64,000 nt of DNA from assembly GCA_016875165.1 (NCBI GenBank), contig VGSF01000003.1, positions 1 to 64,000 on the forward strand, written 5' to 3'. The stretch's first letter is position 1. Every line of letters starts with the position of its first letter. Positions 27,004-35,988 of this stretch are shown here, piece after piece. Below the pieces are notes generated by a model. The model was not told where the DNA came from. It made no database searches and was given only the letters and a program-made list of their open reading frames with translations. Source of the stretch: Deltaproteobacteria bacterium. GTDB taxonomy: Bacteria > Desulfobacterota > SM23-61. A program made the translations under genes and the position numbers.

Positions 27004-27957
27004 ATGAACATATTAATAACTGGCGGCACCGGTTTTATTGGGGCTCAGGTGGCCAGGGTTTTAGCCGAACGTGGAGAACGCCCCATTATTTTTGATATCA
27101 ACGACAGAAAAACCCCCTTGAAAGGTCTGGAAAGTAAAGTAACCATCGTGAGGGGAGATGTATCCAACTATTCTCATGTTTTCAATGTAGTGAAGCAACA
27201 TGAAATAGATATAATCTATCACCTCGGTTCTATGCTTTCTGTCGCTTCCGATGCTGACCCATGGAGTGCTTTTCGGGTCAATGCCCAGGGCAGCTTTCAT
27301 ATATTGGAGGCAGCCAGGATCCTGGGAGTAAAACAGGTAATTTTTAGCAGTACTTTGGCGACCTATGGTCTGGATATTCGAGAAGAATTGATCGATGATT
27401 ATACCTTGCAGCGTCCAACACTCTTCTATGGTTGCACTAAGGTTTTCGTAGAATTGATGGGCCGGTTTTACAAAAGAAAGTTTGGTCTGGATTTCAGAGG
27501 AATCCGTTATCCGGCCATCATCGGGCCGGGGGTCAAAACACCGGGAATCGTCCAATATTACTCGTGGGCCATTGAACAAGCCTTTAAAGAGAATCCCTTT
27601 AAAATCTGGGTGACTCCCGAAACCAGATGCGCGGCCATGTATTATAAAGATGCTGCCTTGAGTATTATCCAGTGCGGGGAAACACCCCGGAGTAGCATCA
27701 AAATGGGCGTCTATGTGTTGGGAGGAATGTTTCTTTCCGCTCAGGAGCTTGTAGACAACATCAAGAAATTTTTACCGGGTGCGCGGTTGGAATTTGTCCC
27801 GGATATGGAAAAGGTAGAAATCATCAAAGGGCTTTCGAAACCGGTTGATGAGCGGTGTGCCCGGGAGGAATTTGGTTGGGTGAATCAATATCCTATCGAA
27901 AGAACCATTGAAGATTTCGTAAAAGAGCTTAAGGAGAATCCGGAGATGTACGAATAA
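27004..27957 (+). CDS. NAD-dependent epimerase/dehydratase (extended SDR)
   Basis: The 317-residue protein has TGGTGFIG (6-13) for NAD binding, SSTLATYG carrying the catalytic Ser/Thr, and YGCTK as the Tyr-x3-Lys pair. Its overall pattern is close to the SDR-type L-threonine dehydrogenase/UDP-sugar epimerase group. It closes the TRAP-BKACE cassette, 99 bp after the dehydrogenase, so a role in converting the imported compound is inferred. Substrate unknown. Confidence 0.85.
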   Translation: MNILITGGTGFIGAQVARVLAERGERPIIFDINDRKTPLKGLESKVTIVRGDVSNYSHVFNVVKQHEIDIIYHLGSMLSVASDADPWSAFRVNAQGSFHILEAARILGVKQVIFSSTLATYGLDIREELIDDYTLQRPTLFYGCTKVFVELMGRFYKRKFGLDFRGIRYPAIIGPGVKTPGIVQYYSWAIEQAFKENPFKIWVTPETRCAAMYYKDAALSIIQCGETPRSSIKMGVYVLGGMFLSAQELVDNIKKFLPGARLEFVPDMEKVEIIKGLSKPVDERCAREEFGWVNQYPIERTIEDFVKELKENPEMYE

Positions 27958-28304
27958 AAAGATGCTTCGATCCTCCACAGTTTCCCCCTTTGGAAGATCA
28001 GGGTTATAATTTCATTGATTCCTAAAACAATAATACCCCCCCTTTATTGGCCCCTACACCCATTCACCTAAGCCTTTGCGTGGATGAAATTGCCCGCATG
28101 ATCTTAAGAATAAAGTGATCGACGGCCAGCAACCTCAATCTTGCCACCCCTCAGTTTTTAGTTAGGTCCCAGGCTCTGGCCCAGGGGCGCATAATAAACT
28201 GGGGGGGGTGGCGAGCAACCTTAATCTCTTGACAGCTCCCCCTCATTTATTTATCATAAAATGGCTTGGGTGGCCGGGCAGCTCTTTCCAAGGAGGGGGG
28301 AAAA
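27958..28304. other. Gap between two plus-strand gene runs
   Basis: No gene is seen. An imperfect inverted repeat pairs TTGCCACCCCTCAGTTT (28140-28156) with the region 28195-28213 (AAACTGGGGGGGGTGGCGAG), and a second CCCAGGCTCTGGCCCAGGGG arm lies in its loop. This could end transcription of the first run. Confidence 0.4.
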
Positions 28305-28565
28305 ATGCAGAACAAAAAAAAGAAGGTGAAGCAGGAATTCCGCAAAGTGAAGGTCTGGGTGAAGACAGGGGTTTCGACTTACACCGGCACCATCTATCTT
28401 CCAGCGAAGCGTACCCGGGTCTCGGACGTTATAAACGACGACCGGAAATTCTTAAGTATGACTAATGTAGAATCGAAGGATTTTGCCCAGCCCAAATCTT
28501 TTTTGGCCATCAACAAAAATCTCATTGAACTGCTGGAGATACTGGAACCCAATAAGGGAGAATGA
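28305..28565 (+). CDS. Small conserved-looking protein, unrecognised
   Basis: The 86-residue protein is very basic at the start (MQNKKKKVKQEF), then reads KVWVKTGVSTYTGTIYLPAKRTRVSDVINDDRKFLSMTNV and ends in LLEILEPNKGE. The middle looks like a small beta-rich domain. I know no function. The start is the ATG at 28305, with AAGGAGGGGGG just upstream. It overlaps the iron alcohol dehydrogenase start by 4 bp (ATGA), so the two are probably translated together. Confidence 0.7.
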   Translation: MQNKKKKVKQEFRKVKVWVKTGVSTYTGTIYLPAKRTRVSDVINDDRKFLSMTNVESKDFAQPKSFLAINKNLIELLEILEPNKGE

Positions 28566-29734
28566 ACATGAGCTACAAGGACCGCCTTAATTTCAATTTT
28601 CACATCCCCACCCGGATTGTCTTTGGTGAAGGAGCGCTCAAGGAAACAGTTAAGGAGATGGATAGTCTGGGGATGCGCCAAGCCCTGGTGGTCACGGATG
28701 TAACGCTCAAAGATACGCCGATGGTTAAGTCTCTATTGGATCACTTGGGCAATAAGGCCGCTTCGCTCTACGCCGAAGCCATCCCGGATTCTTCCGTCGA
28801 GGTGGTCAACCGGGGAGCCCAGGTTTTTTGCGAGGCCCGCGCCGACGGGCTGATCTCCATCGGTGGGGGTTCCACCATGGACACAACCAAGGCCATCGGC
28901 GTATTAGCCAAAAAAGGGAAGAATGACTTAAAAGAATTCCTGGGGTTTTCTAAAGTCGGCGAACCGATCGTTCCCCATATCGCCATCCCCACAACTTCGG
29001 GTACAGCCAGTGAAGTTACCATGTTCGCCACTATCAAAGACCACGAGACCAAAATAAAAAACCTGATGTCCGATCCTTTTCTCATTCCTCGCGTAGCTAT
29101 CCTCGACCCTTTGCTCACGGTCGGCCTTCCCCCCGTGATGACCGCTGCCACGGGAATGGATGCCATGTCCCATGCGGTCGAGAGTTTTCATGCCCGGGGC
29201 TATGAACCCATCGCTGATGGTCTTGCCCTGCAAGCCATCCGCTTGATAGTTCAGTACCTTCCCCGCTGCCTGGAAAAAGGGGATGATGTCGAGGCTCGGG
29301 GCATGCAAGCCATTGCTTCCACTATGGCCGGAATGGCTTTCCAGAATGCTCTGGTAGGTTGCGTGCACGGCATGGCCCACGCTCTGGGAGGCATGTATGG
29401 GCTTCATCACGGGCTGGCCAACGCCATCCTGCTTTCTCATGGAATACGGTTCAATATGCCGGTCAGCGCTCACCGTTACCGGCAGGTAGGCGAAGCCTTA
29501 GGCCTGGACCCCGGAGGAAAGAACGATGCCGAAATCGGGGAGATGGCAGCCAGGGCTATCGAAAACTTCACCAGGCAGCTTGGGCTTCCGCAAAGACTTT
29601 CCCAGGTGAATATTCCCAAGGACAACCTGGGAGAAGTGGCTAAGCTGGCTGTGGTTGACCCGGGTATGCGTTCCAACATCCGCAAAGTCACTGACCCCCA
29701 GGAAATCACTGCCGTCCTGCTGGCTGCCTGGTAA
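28562..29734 (+). CDS. Iron-containing alcohol dehydrogenase
   Basis: Group III NAD(P)-dependent alcohol dehydrogenase. The nucleotide-binding GGGSTMDTTK is at 101-110. The metal ligands fit D200 and H204 (MDAMSHAVES), H269 (CVHGMAHALGG) and H283 (GLHHGLANA). All four are present and length (390) is normal, so it should be active on an alcohol or aldehyde. It lies in a tight run with selA 13 bp downstream, which is an unusual partner. Confidence 0.93.
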   Translation: MNMSYKDRLNFNFHIPTRIVFGEGALKETVKEMDSLGMRQALVVTDVTLKDTPMVKSLLDHLGNKAASLYAEAIPDSSVEVVNRGAQVFCEARADGLISIGGGSTMDTTKAIGVLAKKGKNDLKEFLGFSKVGEPIVPHIAIPTTSGTASEVTMFATIKDHETKIKNLMSDPFLIPRVAILDPLLTVGLPPVMTAATGMDAMSHAVESFHARGYEPIADGLALQAIRLIVQYLPRCLEKGDDVEARGMQAIASTMAGMAFQNALVGCVHGMAHALGGMYGLHHGLANAILLSHGIRFNMPVSAHRYRQVGEALGLDPGGKNDAEIGEMAARAIENFTRQLGLPQRLSQVNIPKDNLGEVAKLAVVDPGMRSNIRKVTDPQEITAVLLAAW

Positions 29735-29747
29735 GCGCCAAAGAATT

Positions 29748-31166
29748 ATGGAACCTGAGGATAGACAACGCTACTTAAAAAACCTTCCCGCGGTTGACGA
29801 ACTTCTGCGCCATCCCCAAATTCAATCTCACTTAAAAATTTTTTCCAGGGAGTGGATCATTGGATCCATCCGCAGAACACTTAACAAGAAGCGTCAGGCC
29901 ATCATGATAAGTAATGATCCACACGAGGCTGCCTCAGTCAGTCTGCTCCCGGAGGAATTGCTCGCTGCCGTGGAGGAAGAAATCAGTAAGGCCTCCCGTC
30001 CTTCCCTCCGCCGGGTGATCAATGCCACGGGCGTGGTCTTGCATACCAACCTGGGCAGGGCTCCCCTGGCAGCGGAAGTTTGTAAGCGCCTCTCCGAGAT
30101 TGCCGGCGGGTATTCCAACCTGGAATTCGATCTGGTCTCGGGCGAGCGCGGCTCACGGTATGAGCATGTGGAAGAGATCCTCCGCCAGCTTTCCGGCGCG
30201 GAATCGGCCATGGTCGTTAATAACAACGCCGGAGCCGTCCTGTTAGCTCTGAACAGCCTGGCCGAAGGAAAAGAAGTAATTGTTTCGCGGGGTCAATTGG
30301 TGGAGATTGGCGGCTCTTTCCGCATTCCGGACGTGATGAAAAAAAGCGGGGTTAGATTAGCTGAAGTAGGAACCACCAACCGCACCCGCCTTGAGGATTA
30401 TGAACGAGCCATCAACCAGGAGACGGCCCTGTTACTCAAAGTGCATACCAGCAACTTTCGCATCCTGGGTTTTACGGCCGAGGTTTCTTTGAAGGACTTG
30501 GTCGCCCTGGGGCGGGCCAAAGGCTTGCCGGTGATGGAAGACCTGGGAAGCGGATGCTTCGTAGACCTCTCCCAGTACGGGATAGAAAAGGAGCCAACGG
30601 TCCAAGACGCTATAGAGGCCGGGGCGGGCATAATCACCTTCAGTGGAGATAAACTATTGGGCGGGCCTCAAGCGGGGATCATTCTGGGGCAAAAAAAACA
30701 TCTTGACATAATAAAAAAGAATCCATTAACTCGAGCCTTGAGGATCGACAAACTCACTCTGGCCGGGTTGGAATATACTCTCCGCTTATATTTCAACAGA
30801 GCCTCGGCCATCGAAAAAATTCCGGTTATGCGCATGCTTTCCTGTCCGGCAGAAAAACTAAAAAGCCGGGTCAAGCGTCTCCAGCGCAAGTTGACCGGGG
30901 ACCTGTCCCATGCCTTCCAGGTGAGCCTGAGGGAAGAAATCTCCCAGGTGGGGGGGGGAGCCTTGCCTTTGCAGGGTCTGCCCACGCAGGTTATTGCCCT
31001 TCGCCCCCTGAAAATATCCGCAGCCAGCATGGAGGAACGATTGAGAAAGCTCAACCCGGCGGTGATTGCCCGCGTGCAAGAAGGAGAGATTCTCCTGGAC
31101 TTGAGGACAGTGGCCGAAAGCGAGGAAAGGGAACTGATCGAAGGAGTGCGCCAGGTTTTGGAATAA
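29748..31166 (+). CDS. selA: L-seryl-tRNA(Sec) selenium transferase
   Basis: SelA is a PLP enzyme that converts seryl-tRNA(Sec) to selenocysteinyl-tRNA(Sec) using selenophosphate. The 472-residue protein has the family start (LPAVDELLRHP), NATGVVLHTNLGRAPL (92-107) and the PLP-binding lysine in FSGDKLLGGPQAG (Lys302). I chose the ATG at 29748; upstream in-frame residues are not family sequence. selB, selD and selC are not in the window. Its presence supports reading the UGA at 7011 as selenocysteine. It is followed 10 bp later by an HNH gene. Confidence 0.95.
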   Translation: MEPEDRQRYLKNLPAVDELLRHPQIQSHLKIFSREWIIGSIRRTLNKKRQAIMISNDPHEAASVSLLPEELLAAVEEEISKASRPSLRRVINATGVVLHTNLGRAPLAAEVCKRLSEIAGGYSNLEFDLVSGERGSRYEHVEEILRQLSGAESAMVVNNNAGAVLLALNSLAEGKEVIVSRGQLVEIGGSFRIPDVMKKSGVRLAEVGTTNRTRLEDYERAINQETALLLKVHTSNFRILGFTAEVSLKDLVALGRAKGLPVMEDLGSGCFVDLSQYGIEKEPTVQDAIEAGAGIITFSGDKLLGGPQAGIILGQKKHLDIIKKNPLTRALRIDKLTLAGLEYTLRLYFNRASAIEKIPVMRMLSCPAEKLKSRVKRLQRKLTGDLSHAFQVSLREEISQVGGGALPLQGLPTQVIALRPLKISAASMEERLRKLNPAVIARVQEGEILLDLRTVAESEERELIEGVRQVLE

Positions 31167-31176
31167 GAGGTTGCCC

Positions 31177-31779
31177 ATGATCCATTCCAACGTTTTAGTC
31201 CTGAATAAATCATTTTTACCCGTGCAGATCACCACTGTTCGCCGGGCTTTTTGCCTGCTTTACGGCGGAATTGCCAAAGCTGTGAATGCCCAGTATGAAA
31301 CCTTCGACTATGAGAGCTGGCGCCAGATAAGTATTGAGCTAAACGATGAAACGATCGGCCTGGTCGATCGCGTCATCAAAGTGCCCCGGGTGATTCTGCT
31401 CATCGCTTACGATCGGGTCCCCAAACGCCGTGTCCGTTTCAGTCGCCACAATATTTTTTCCCGGGACAAGAACACCTGCCAGTATTGCGGAAAAAAATTC
31501 TCCCCCAGCGAACTCAACCTTGACCATATCATCCCCCGCTCCCAGGGCGGGACTTCCACATGGGGAAACGTAGTCTGTAGTTGCCATCAATGCAACCGGA
31601 AAAAAGGCGGGAAGACCCCGGAACAAGCCAGAATGAAGCTGATCATTGAGCCCAAGAGACCTGCTTGGACCCCACCCCTCAACGTATCCCTTCAGGAAGT
31701 CATGCGCAAAGAATGGGTTCCTTTCCTGGACTTCATGGTGGACGTTTCTTACTGGAATGTAGAATTGTTGGAAGAATAA
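31177..31779 (+). CDS. HNH endonuclease-family protein
   Basis: The 200-residue protein has an N-terminal region (VLVLNKSFLPVQITTVRRAF) common in one HNH subfamily. The zinc-binding HNH core follows: CQYCGKKF, then LNLDHIIPRSQGG, then NVVCSCHQCNRKKGGKTPEQA. Metal and catalytic residues are present. The cellular role of this subfamily is unclear; it is usually chromosomal and not a homing endonuclease. AAGAGG supports the ATG at 31177. Confidence 0.88.
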   Translation: MIHSNVLVLNKSFLPVQITTVRRAFCLLYGGIAKAVNAQYETFDYESWRQISIELNDETIGLVDRVIKVPRVILLIAYDRVPKRRVRFSRHNIFSRDKNTCQYCGKKFSPSELNLDHIIPRSQGGTSTWGNVVCSCHQCNRKKGGKTPEQARMKLIIEPKRPAWTPPLNVSLQEVMRKEWVPFLDFMVDVSYWNVELLEE

Positions 31780-31860
31780 ACTCCTTGCTAAATGCGGAAT
31801 GCCGAATTCCCATTGCCAATTTCATTCCGCATTCACCATTCCGAACTCCGCATTAGGAAG

Positions 31861-32676
31861 ATGATCACTTCCAAAGGAAACCTCAGAATAAAAGAAATTC
31901 GTCTGCTCAAGCAGGCCAAACACAGGCATGCCCGCGGAGAATACTTCATCGAAGGGATGCGGTTGGTGGAAGATGCCTTACAACACCCGGAACAGTTCCG
32001 CAAGATAATCTACAGCTCCCGGCTGGAAGAAAAAGCACGGGGAGCCGCCTTACTATCTGCCGCCCGGAAAAAAATCCAAGAGGCCGAATGGCTATACGTT
32101 AATGATGAAGTGATGGGCAGTGTCTGCGACACCCAAAACCATCAAGGAATTTTAGCCGTTTTAAAGATGAAGGAAGGAAGCTTCGCAGAAATCTGCCAAA
32201 GGGAAGGAATCATCGTCCTCCTTGCGGGACTCCAGGACCCGGGGAACCTGGGGACGATCCTCAGGGTGGCCGAGGCTGGAGCAGCCGCTGGAGTAATTTT
32301 AAGCAAAGAGACTATCGACCCTTACAACCCAAAGGTAGTGCGTGCTTCCATGGGCAGTTTCTTCCGGCTGCCTTTTCTGCCTGATCAGGATATGGGGAAT
32401 AGCCTGAAAAATCTGCGTTCCCGGGGCTGGCGCATTTTGGCCACTGCCGTTCATGGCGGGCCTTCATTCTGGGAGGTTGATTTTTCCAAACCCACGGCCG
32501 TGCTTTTCGGCCAGGAAGGAACAGGACTACCCTCCCGTTTGCTCGAGGGAGCCGATGGATTGTTGACCATTCCGATGACCCCGGGCGTCGACTCCCTGAA
32601 TGTGGGCATGGCTGCGGGATTGATAATTTATGAGGCCTGGCGACAGAAAAAAATTGACAAACAATTTGATTTATGA
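31861..32676 (+). CDS. TrmH/SpoU-family RNA 2'-O-methyltransferase
   Basis: SPOUT-fold methyltransferase acting on rRNA or tRNA ribose. An N-terminal substrate-binding domain (FIEGMRLVEDAL) precedes motif 1 QDPGNLGTILRVAEA, motif 2 GQEGTGLPSRL and motif 3 IPMTPGVDSLNVGMAAGLIIYEA, all intact in 271 residues. It is likely cytoplasmic and constitutive. The upstream 60 bp are a CATTCCGCATTC-type repeat, so the longer frame is rejected and the ATG at 31861 chosen. Confidence 0.92.
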   Translation: MITSKGNLRIKEIRLLKQAKHRHARGEYFIEGMRLVEDALQHPEQFRKIIYSSRLEEKARGAALLSAARKKIQEAEWLYVNDEVMGSVCDTQNHQGILAVLKMKEGSFAEICQREGIIVLLAGLQDPGNLGTILRVAEAGAAAGVILSKETIDPYNPKVVRASMGSFFRLPFLPDQDMGNSLKNLRSRGWRILATAVHGGPSFWEVDFSKPTAVLFGQEGTGLPSRLLEGADGLLTIPMTPGVDSLNVGMAAGLIIYEAWRQKKIDKQFDL

Positions 32677-32749
32677 CTAAATACATCCATTATTCAGATA
32701 ATGGTCCTAAAAAAGGCTGCTTTATGGCCAAGGAAAATGGAGGTGCAAG

Positions 32750-33787
32750 ATGAAAAAAAGATTGGTCAGCTTAATTCTAATCGGTTTTTTTATGGTCAGC
32801 CTTGCGGGGGTCGCTCTGGCCCAGACCCCTGCTGCCGGCAAAGTGATCAAATGGAAATTCCAATCGCACTGGCCGGCGGGTAGCGCATCCTTCAAGCCGC
32901 TTAAGGACTTTTTTGACACCAAAATTACCCAGCTAACCGGCGGCCAACTGCAGATTACCCTCTATCCGGCCGCGGCTTTGGTGCCCACCAAGGAGATATT
33001 TGATTCCACCCGCCGGGGAACCGTTGACGGGGCAACAGCCAGCCCGGCCTACTGGATGACTATCATTCCCATTGCGGCGGTGGCCGGCAATTGCCCGATG
33101 ACCTTCCGGGACGCCAAGGAAGGGCTGCACTTTCATCTCAATTTAGGTTTTGAAGAGATGCTCAGGGCAGCGCACCTCAAGCATAACTTTTACTATTATA
33201 CGGAGAAGGTTTATCCCACGGCCATGATTGGGAAGAAACCCATAACCAGGATTGAGGATTTCAAGGGCTACAAGATTCGTTCTTCCGGGGCCATCGCCGA
33301 TATGTTGAGGGATCTGGGAGCTGCTCCCAGCCTGATTCCCGGGGAAGAGCTCTATTTGGCCCTGCAAACCGGCGTTGTGGAAGGAGCGCACTGGGGAGCA
33401 GCGCTGGGAGCGCTGACCATGAAACTCTGCGAGGTGGCCAAATACTACATCCAGCCCGACCTGGCCATGGCCGGCACCGACGTGATCATCATCAATAAAG
33501 ACTCCTATGATGCTCTGCCCAAAGACCTGCAAACTAAGCTGGACGCGGCTTTAAAAGAGAGGATCACTCACCGATCATTAGAATACGCCAACGACGAGAT
33601 TAAAGCCCTGGATACCATGAGGAAGGATTATAAAGTGCTGGTTTCCACCCTGCCGCCCGACGACCAGAAAAAAATGAGGGCGGTGGCCATGAGGCAGTGG
33701 GACAAGGTGGCGGCCAAGGATGCCGACGCCGCCAAAGCTGTGGGCATGCTAAAGGATTATCTGAGGAAGCTGGGGCAAATCGATTGA
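32750..33787 (+). CDS. TRAP transporter solute-binding protein (DctP type), operon 2
   Basis: A signal peptide (1-24, cleavage after VALA-Q) precedes a 320-residue DctP fold with GGQLQITLYPAAALVP, the ITRIEDFKGYKIRSSG segment and LQTGVVEGAHWGAALG. It resembles operon 1 in layout but differs in ligand-pocket sequence, so the bound acid is probably different. AATGGAGG lies before the ATG. DctQ follows after 59 bp. Confidence 0.92.
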   Translation: MKKRLVSLILIGFFMVSLAGVALAQTPAAGKVIKWKFQSHWPAGSASFKPLKDFFDTKITQLTGGQLQITLYPAAALVPTKEIFDSTRRGTVDGATASPAYWMTIIPIAAVAGNCPMTFRDAKEGLHFHLNLGFEEMLRAAHLKHNFYYYTEKVYPTAMIGKKPITRIEDFKGYKIRSSGAIADMLRDLGAAPSLIPGEELYLALQTGVVEGAHWGAALGALTMKLCEVAKYYIQPDLAMAGTDVIIINKDSYDALPKDLQTKLDAALKERITHRSLEYANDEIKALDTMRKDYKVLVSTLPPDDQKKMRAVAMRQWDKVAAKDADAAKAVGMLKDYLRKLGQID

Positions 33788-33846
33788 TCTTATCCTGAAG
33801 AAAGAAGGGGACTGTTTCATTTCGTCGCCGGGGGGTTAAAACGCAG

Positions 33847-34353
33847 ATGGAGAAATTTTTAAAAACCATCGACCGCCTCAACGAGAACATAGGCAAAGCA
33901 GTCAGCTATTTGATTCTCTTGCTGGTGGGCGTGATCCTTTACGAGATCTTTGTCCGCTACCTGTTAAATAACCCGACTATCTGGGCCCACGAGACCTCCC
34001 AGATGATCTATGGGGCCTACGTCATTCTCCTGGGAGGTTATGTCCTGCAACGCGGAGGACATGTGAACGTGGATATTCTTTTCAACCGCTTCAAACCCCG
34101 CACCCGGGCGATCATAAATCTCTTCACCTGGCTCCTCTTCTTCTACTTCTGCGGGATGCTTTTTTTGAAGGGAGGGGAGATGGCCTGGGATTCCTTCAAG
34201 CTGCGGGAGACCGAGCCTACTACCTTTGGCCCACCGGTTTACCCCATTAAAATGATGATCCCCCTGGGCGCCCTCCTCATCCTGCTGCAGGGCCTGGCCA
34301 AATTCATCCGGGATTTTAACCTGGCCATTACCGGCAAGGAGGGGGCGCCATGA
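33847..34353 (+). CDS. TRAP transporter small permease (DctQ type), operon 2
   Basis: The 168-residue, four-helix protein has YEIFVRYLLNNPTIWAHE, GGHVNVDILFNRFKP and LLILLQGLAKFIRDF, all typical of DctQ. It overlaps the next gene by 4 bp, and an AGGGGGCG-like site lies there. Confidence 0.92.
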   Translation: MEKFLKTIDRLNENIGKAVSYLILLLVGVILYEIFVRYLLNNPTIWAHETSQMIYGAYVILLGGYVLQRGGHVNVDILFNRFKPRTRAIINLFTWLLFFYFCGMLFLKGGEMAWDSFKLRETEPTTFGPPVYPIKMMIPLGALLILLQGLAKFIRDFNLAITGKEGAP

Positions 34354-35663
34354 GCATTGAAGTCATCACCCTCCTTCTCTTCGGCGCCCTCATCCTCTTC
34401 CTCGTTCTGGGGCTTCCGCTCGCTTTTGTCCTGGGAGGGGTCGGACTGGTGGGCTGTTATTTTCTCTGGGGAAGCAAAGGTCTTTTTATAGTTGCCGCCC
34501 AGACCTATGGGGCCATGGGCAAGTTCACTCTTTTGGCCATCCCCCTCTTTATTTTTATGGCTATGATTCTGGAACGAGCCGGCGTGGCTGACGATCTCTA
34601 TACCATGATGCACCGCTGGATGGGCCCCTTGCGCGGAGGATTAGCCATCGGCACGGTGTTAATCTGCACCATCTTCGCGGCCATGGCCGGAATCAGCGGG
34701 GCGGCCACCGTATCCATGGGAGTCATTGCCCTTCCGGCCATGCTCAAGCGGGGGTACGATAAAACTATTGCCATGGGCTGCATCTCCGGCGGAGGCGCCC
34801 TGGGGATCCTCATCCCTCCCAGCGTGCCCATGATTCTGTATGCCACCCTAACAGGGGAATCCATCGGCGGATTGTTTGCCGGGGGTATATTCCCGGGTCT
34901 TCTCCTGGCTTTTTTGTTCATCCTCTATATCGGCATCCGCTGTTTCTTCCAGCCCTACCTGGGGCCGGCGCTTCCCAGGGAAGAAAGGGCCACCTGGCAG
35001 GAGAAATTGATCTCCCTCAAGGCCGTGGCCCTGCCGGTCATGATCATCATCATGGTTTTGGGGTCCATTTATGCGGGGGTCTGTACGGCCACTGAAGCAG
35101 CCGCTTTAGGGTGCCTGGGAGCCTTAATTTCGGCAATCGTTTACCGCAAGCTGAAATGGGATTTGGTCAAGGAGGCTTGTTACAGAACGGCCAGCCTCAC
35201 GGCCATGATCATCTGGATTCTAATCGGGGCTTATTGTTTCACATCGGTCTACACCGGCACGGGAGCCCATGAATTGATGGAAAAAATTCTCCTGTCCATT
35301 CCTGGCGGGCGCTATGCCATTCTGATTACCATGCAGCTCGTCTTTTTCATCTTAGGGTGCATCCTGGACCCGGTGGGGATCATCATGATTTGCACGCCTG
35401 TTTTTGTTCCAGTGATCAAGTCCCTGGGATTCGATCCCCTGTGGTTCGGTGTGCTCTTTATCATGAACATGGAGATGGGGTATTTAACTCCCCCCTTTGG
35501 TTTTAACCTGTTTTATATGAAAGCCATTGTCCCGCCCGGCATAACCATGAGCGATATCTACCGATCCATTGTTCCCTTTGTTATTCTGCAAGGGATTGGG
35601 CTGATCATCGTTGTCATTTTTCCGGAGATCGCCCTCTGGCTCCCCAAAAGCATGATCCGGTAA
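34350..35663 (+). CDS. TRAP transporter large permease (DctM type), operon 2
   Basis: The 437-residue permease has GLPLAFVLGG, AAMAGISGAATVSMG, GCISGGGALGILIPPSVPM, CTATEAAALG and YLTPPFGFNLFYMKAIVPPG. It is complete. No catabolic gene follows on this strand, only a hairpin and a MITE, so the substrate cannot be inferred from neighbours. Confidence 0.94.
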   Translation: MSIEVITLLLFGALILFLVLGLPLAFVLGGVGLVGCYFLWGSKGLFIVAAQTYGAMGKFTLLAIPLFIFMAMILERAGVADDLYTMMHRWMGPLRGGLAIGTVLICTIFAAMAGISGAATVSMGVIALPAMLKRGYDKTIAMGCISGGGALGILIPPSVPMILYATLTGESIGGLFAGGIFPGLLLAFLFILYIGIRCFFQPYLGPALPREERATWQEKLISLKAVALPVMIIIMVLGSIYAGVCTATEAAALGCLGALISAIVYRKLKWDLVKEACYRTASLTAMIIWILIGAYCFTSVYTGTGAHELMEKILLSIPGGRYAILITMQLVFFILGCILDPVGIIMICTPVFVPVIKSLGFDPLWFGVLFIMNMEMGYLTPPFGFNLFYMKAIVPPGITMSDIYRSIVPFVILQGIGLIIVVIFPEIALWLPKSMIR

Positions 35664-35674
35664 AAAGCCTTATG

Positions 35675-35695
35675 CGCGCCGCGATGAGCGGCGCG
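35675..35695 (+). terminator. Hairpin after TRAP operon 2
   Basis: CGCGCCGC and GCGGCGCG form a perfect 8-bp stem with loop GATGA, 12 bp after the stop codon. It is followed by TATAAATAAGG instead of a T run, so it may be a weak terminator or an mRNA-stabilising end. Confidence 0.45.
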
Positions 35696-35712
35696 TATAA
35701 ATAAGGAAAAGT

Positions 35713-35981
35713 GTATCAATTTCGCGGTTTGAAAAAGTGGGTTGACCACCTTTGTTAAGGCCCGGGGGCCTGGGCGGAACGCGCCGGAAGCATCGGCCGG
35801 GGTGCCCCTTGCCCACGAAGAACCCCGCGCGTTTCCGCCGGAGGAGGCGGGGGGACTTTTTCCCCGCCCCACTCGCGAAGAAATCAGCGCCTTATGATTC
35901 CAAGCGGGCCGTCCAGGCCTCCGGGCCACGGATTCCCCCGGCCCTTACGCCCCACCTCTTTTCAAAGGGCTAAAGTGTTAC
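35713..35981. mobile_element. GTAAC-family MITE, copy 2 (269 bp)
   Basis: Begins GTATCAATTTCGCGGTTTGA and ends TTTTCAAAGGGCTAAAGTGT-TAC. GGAAAAGT flanks both sides exactly (35705-35712 and 35982-35989), an 8-bp target duplication; the right copy overlaps the dxs stop codon region. The interior has the shared core GCGCCGGAAGCATCGG and GCGCCTTATGATTCCAAGC, and almost the whole element can fold on itself. Confidence 0.88.
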
Positions 35982-35988
35982 GGAAAAG

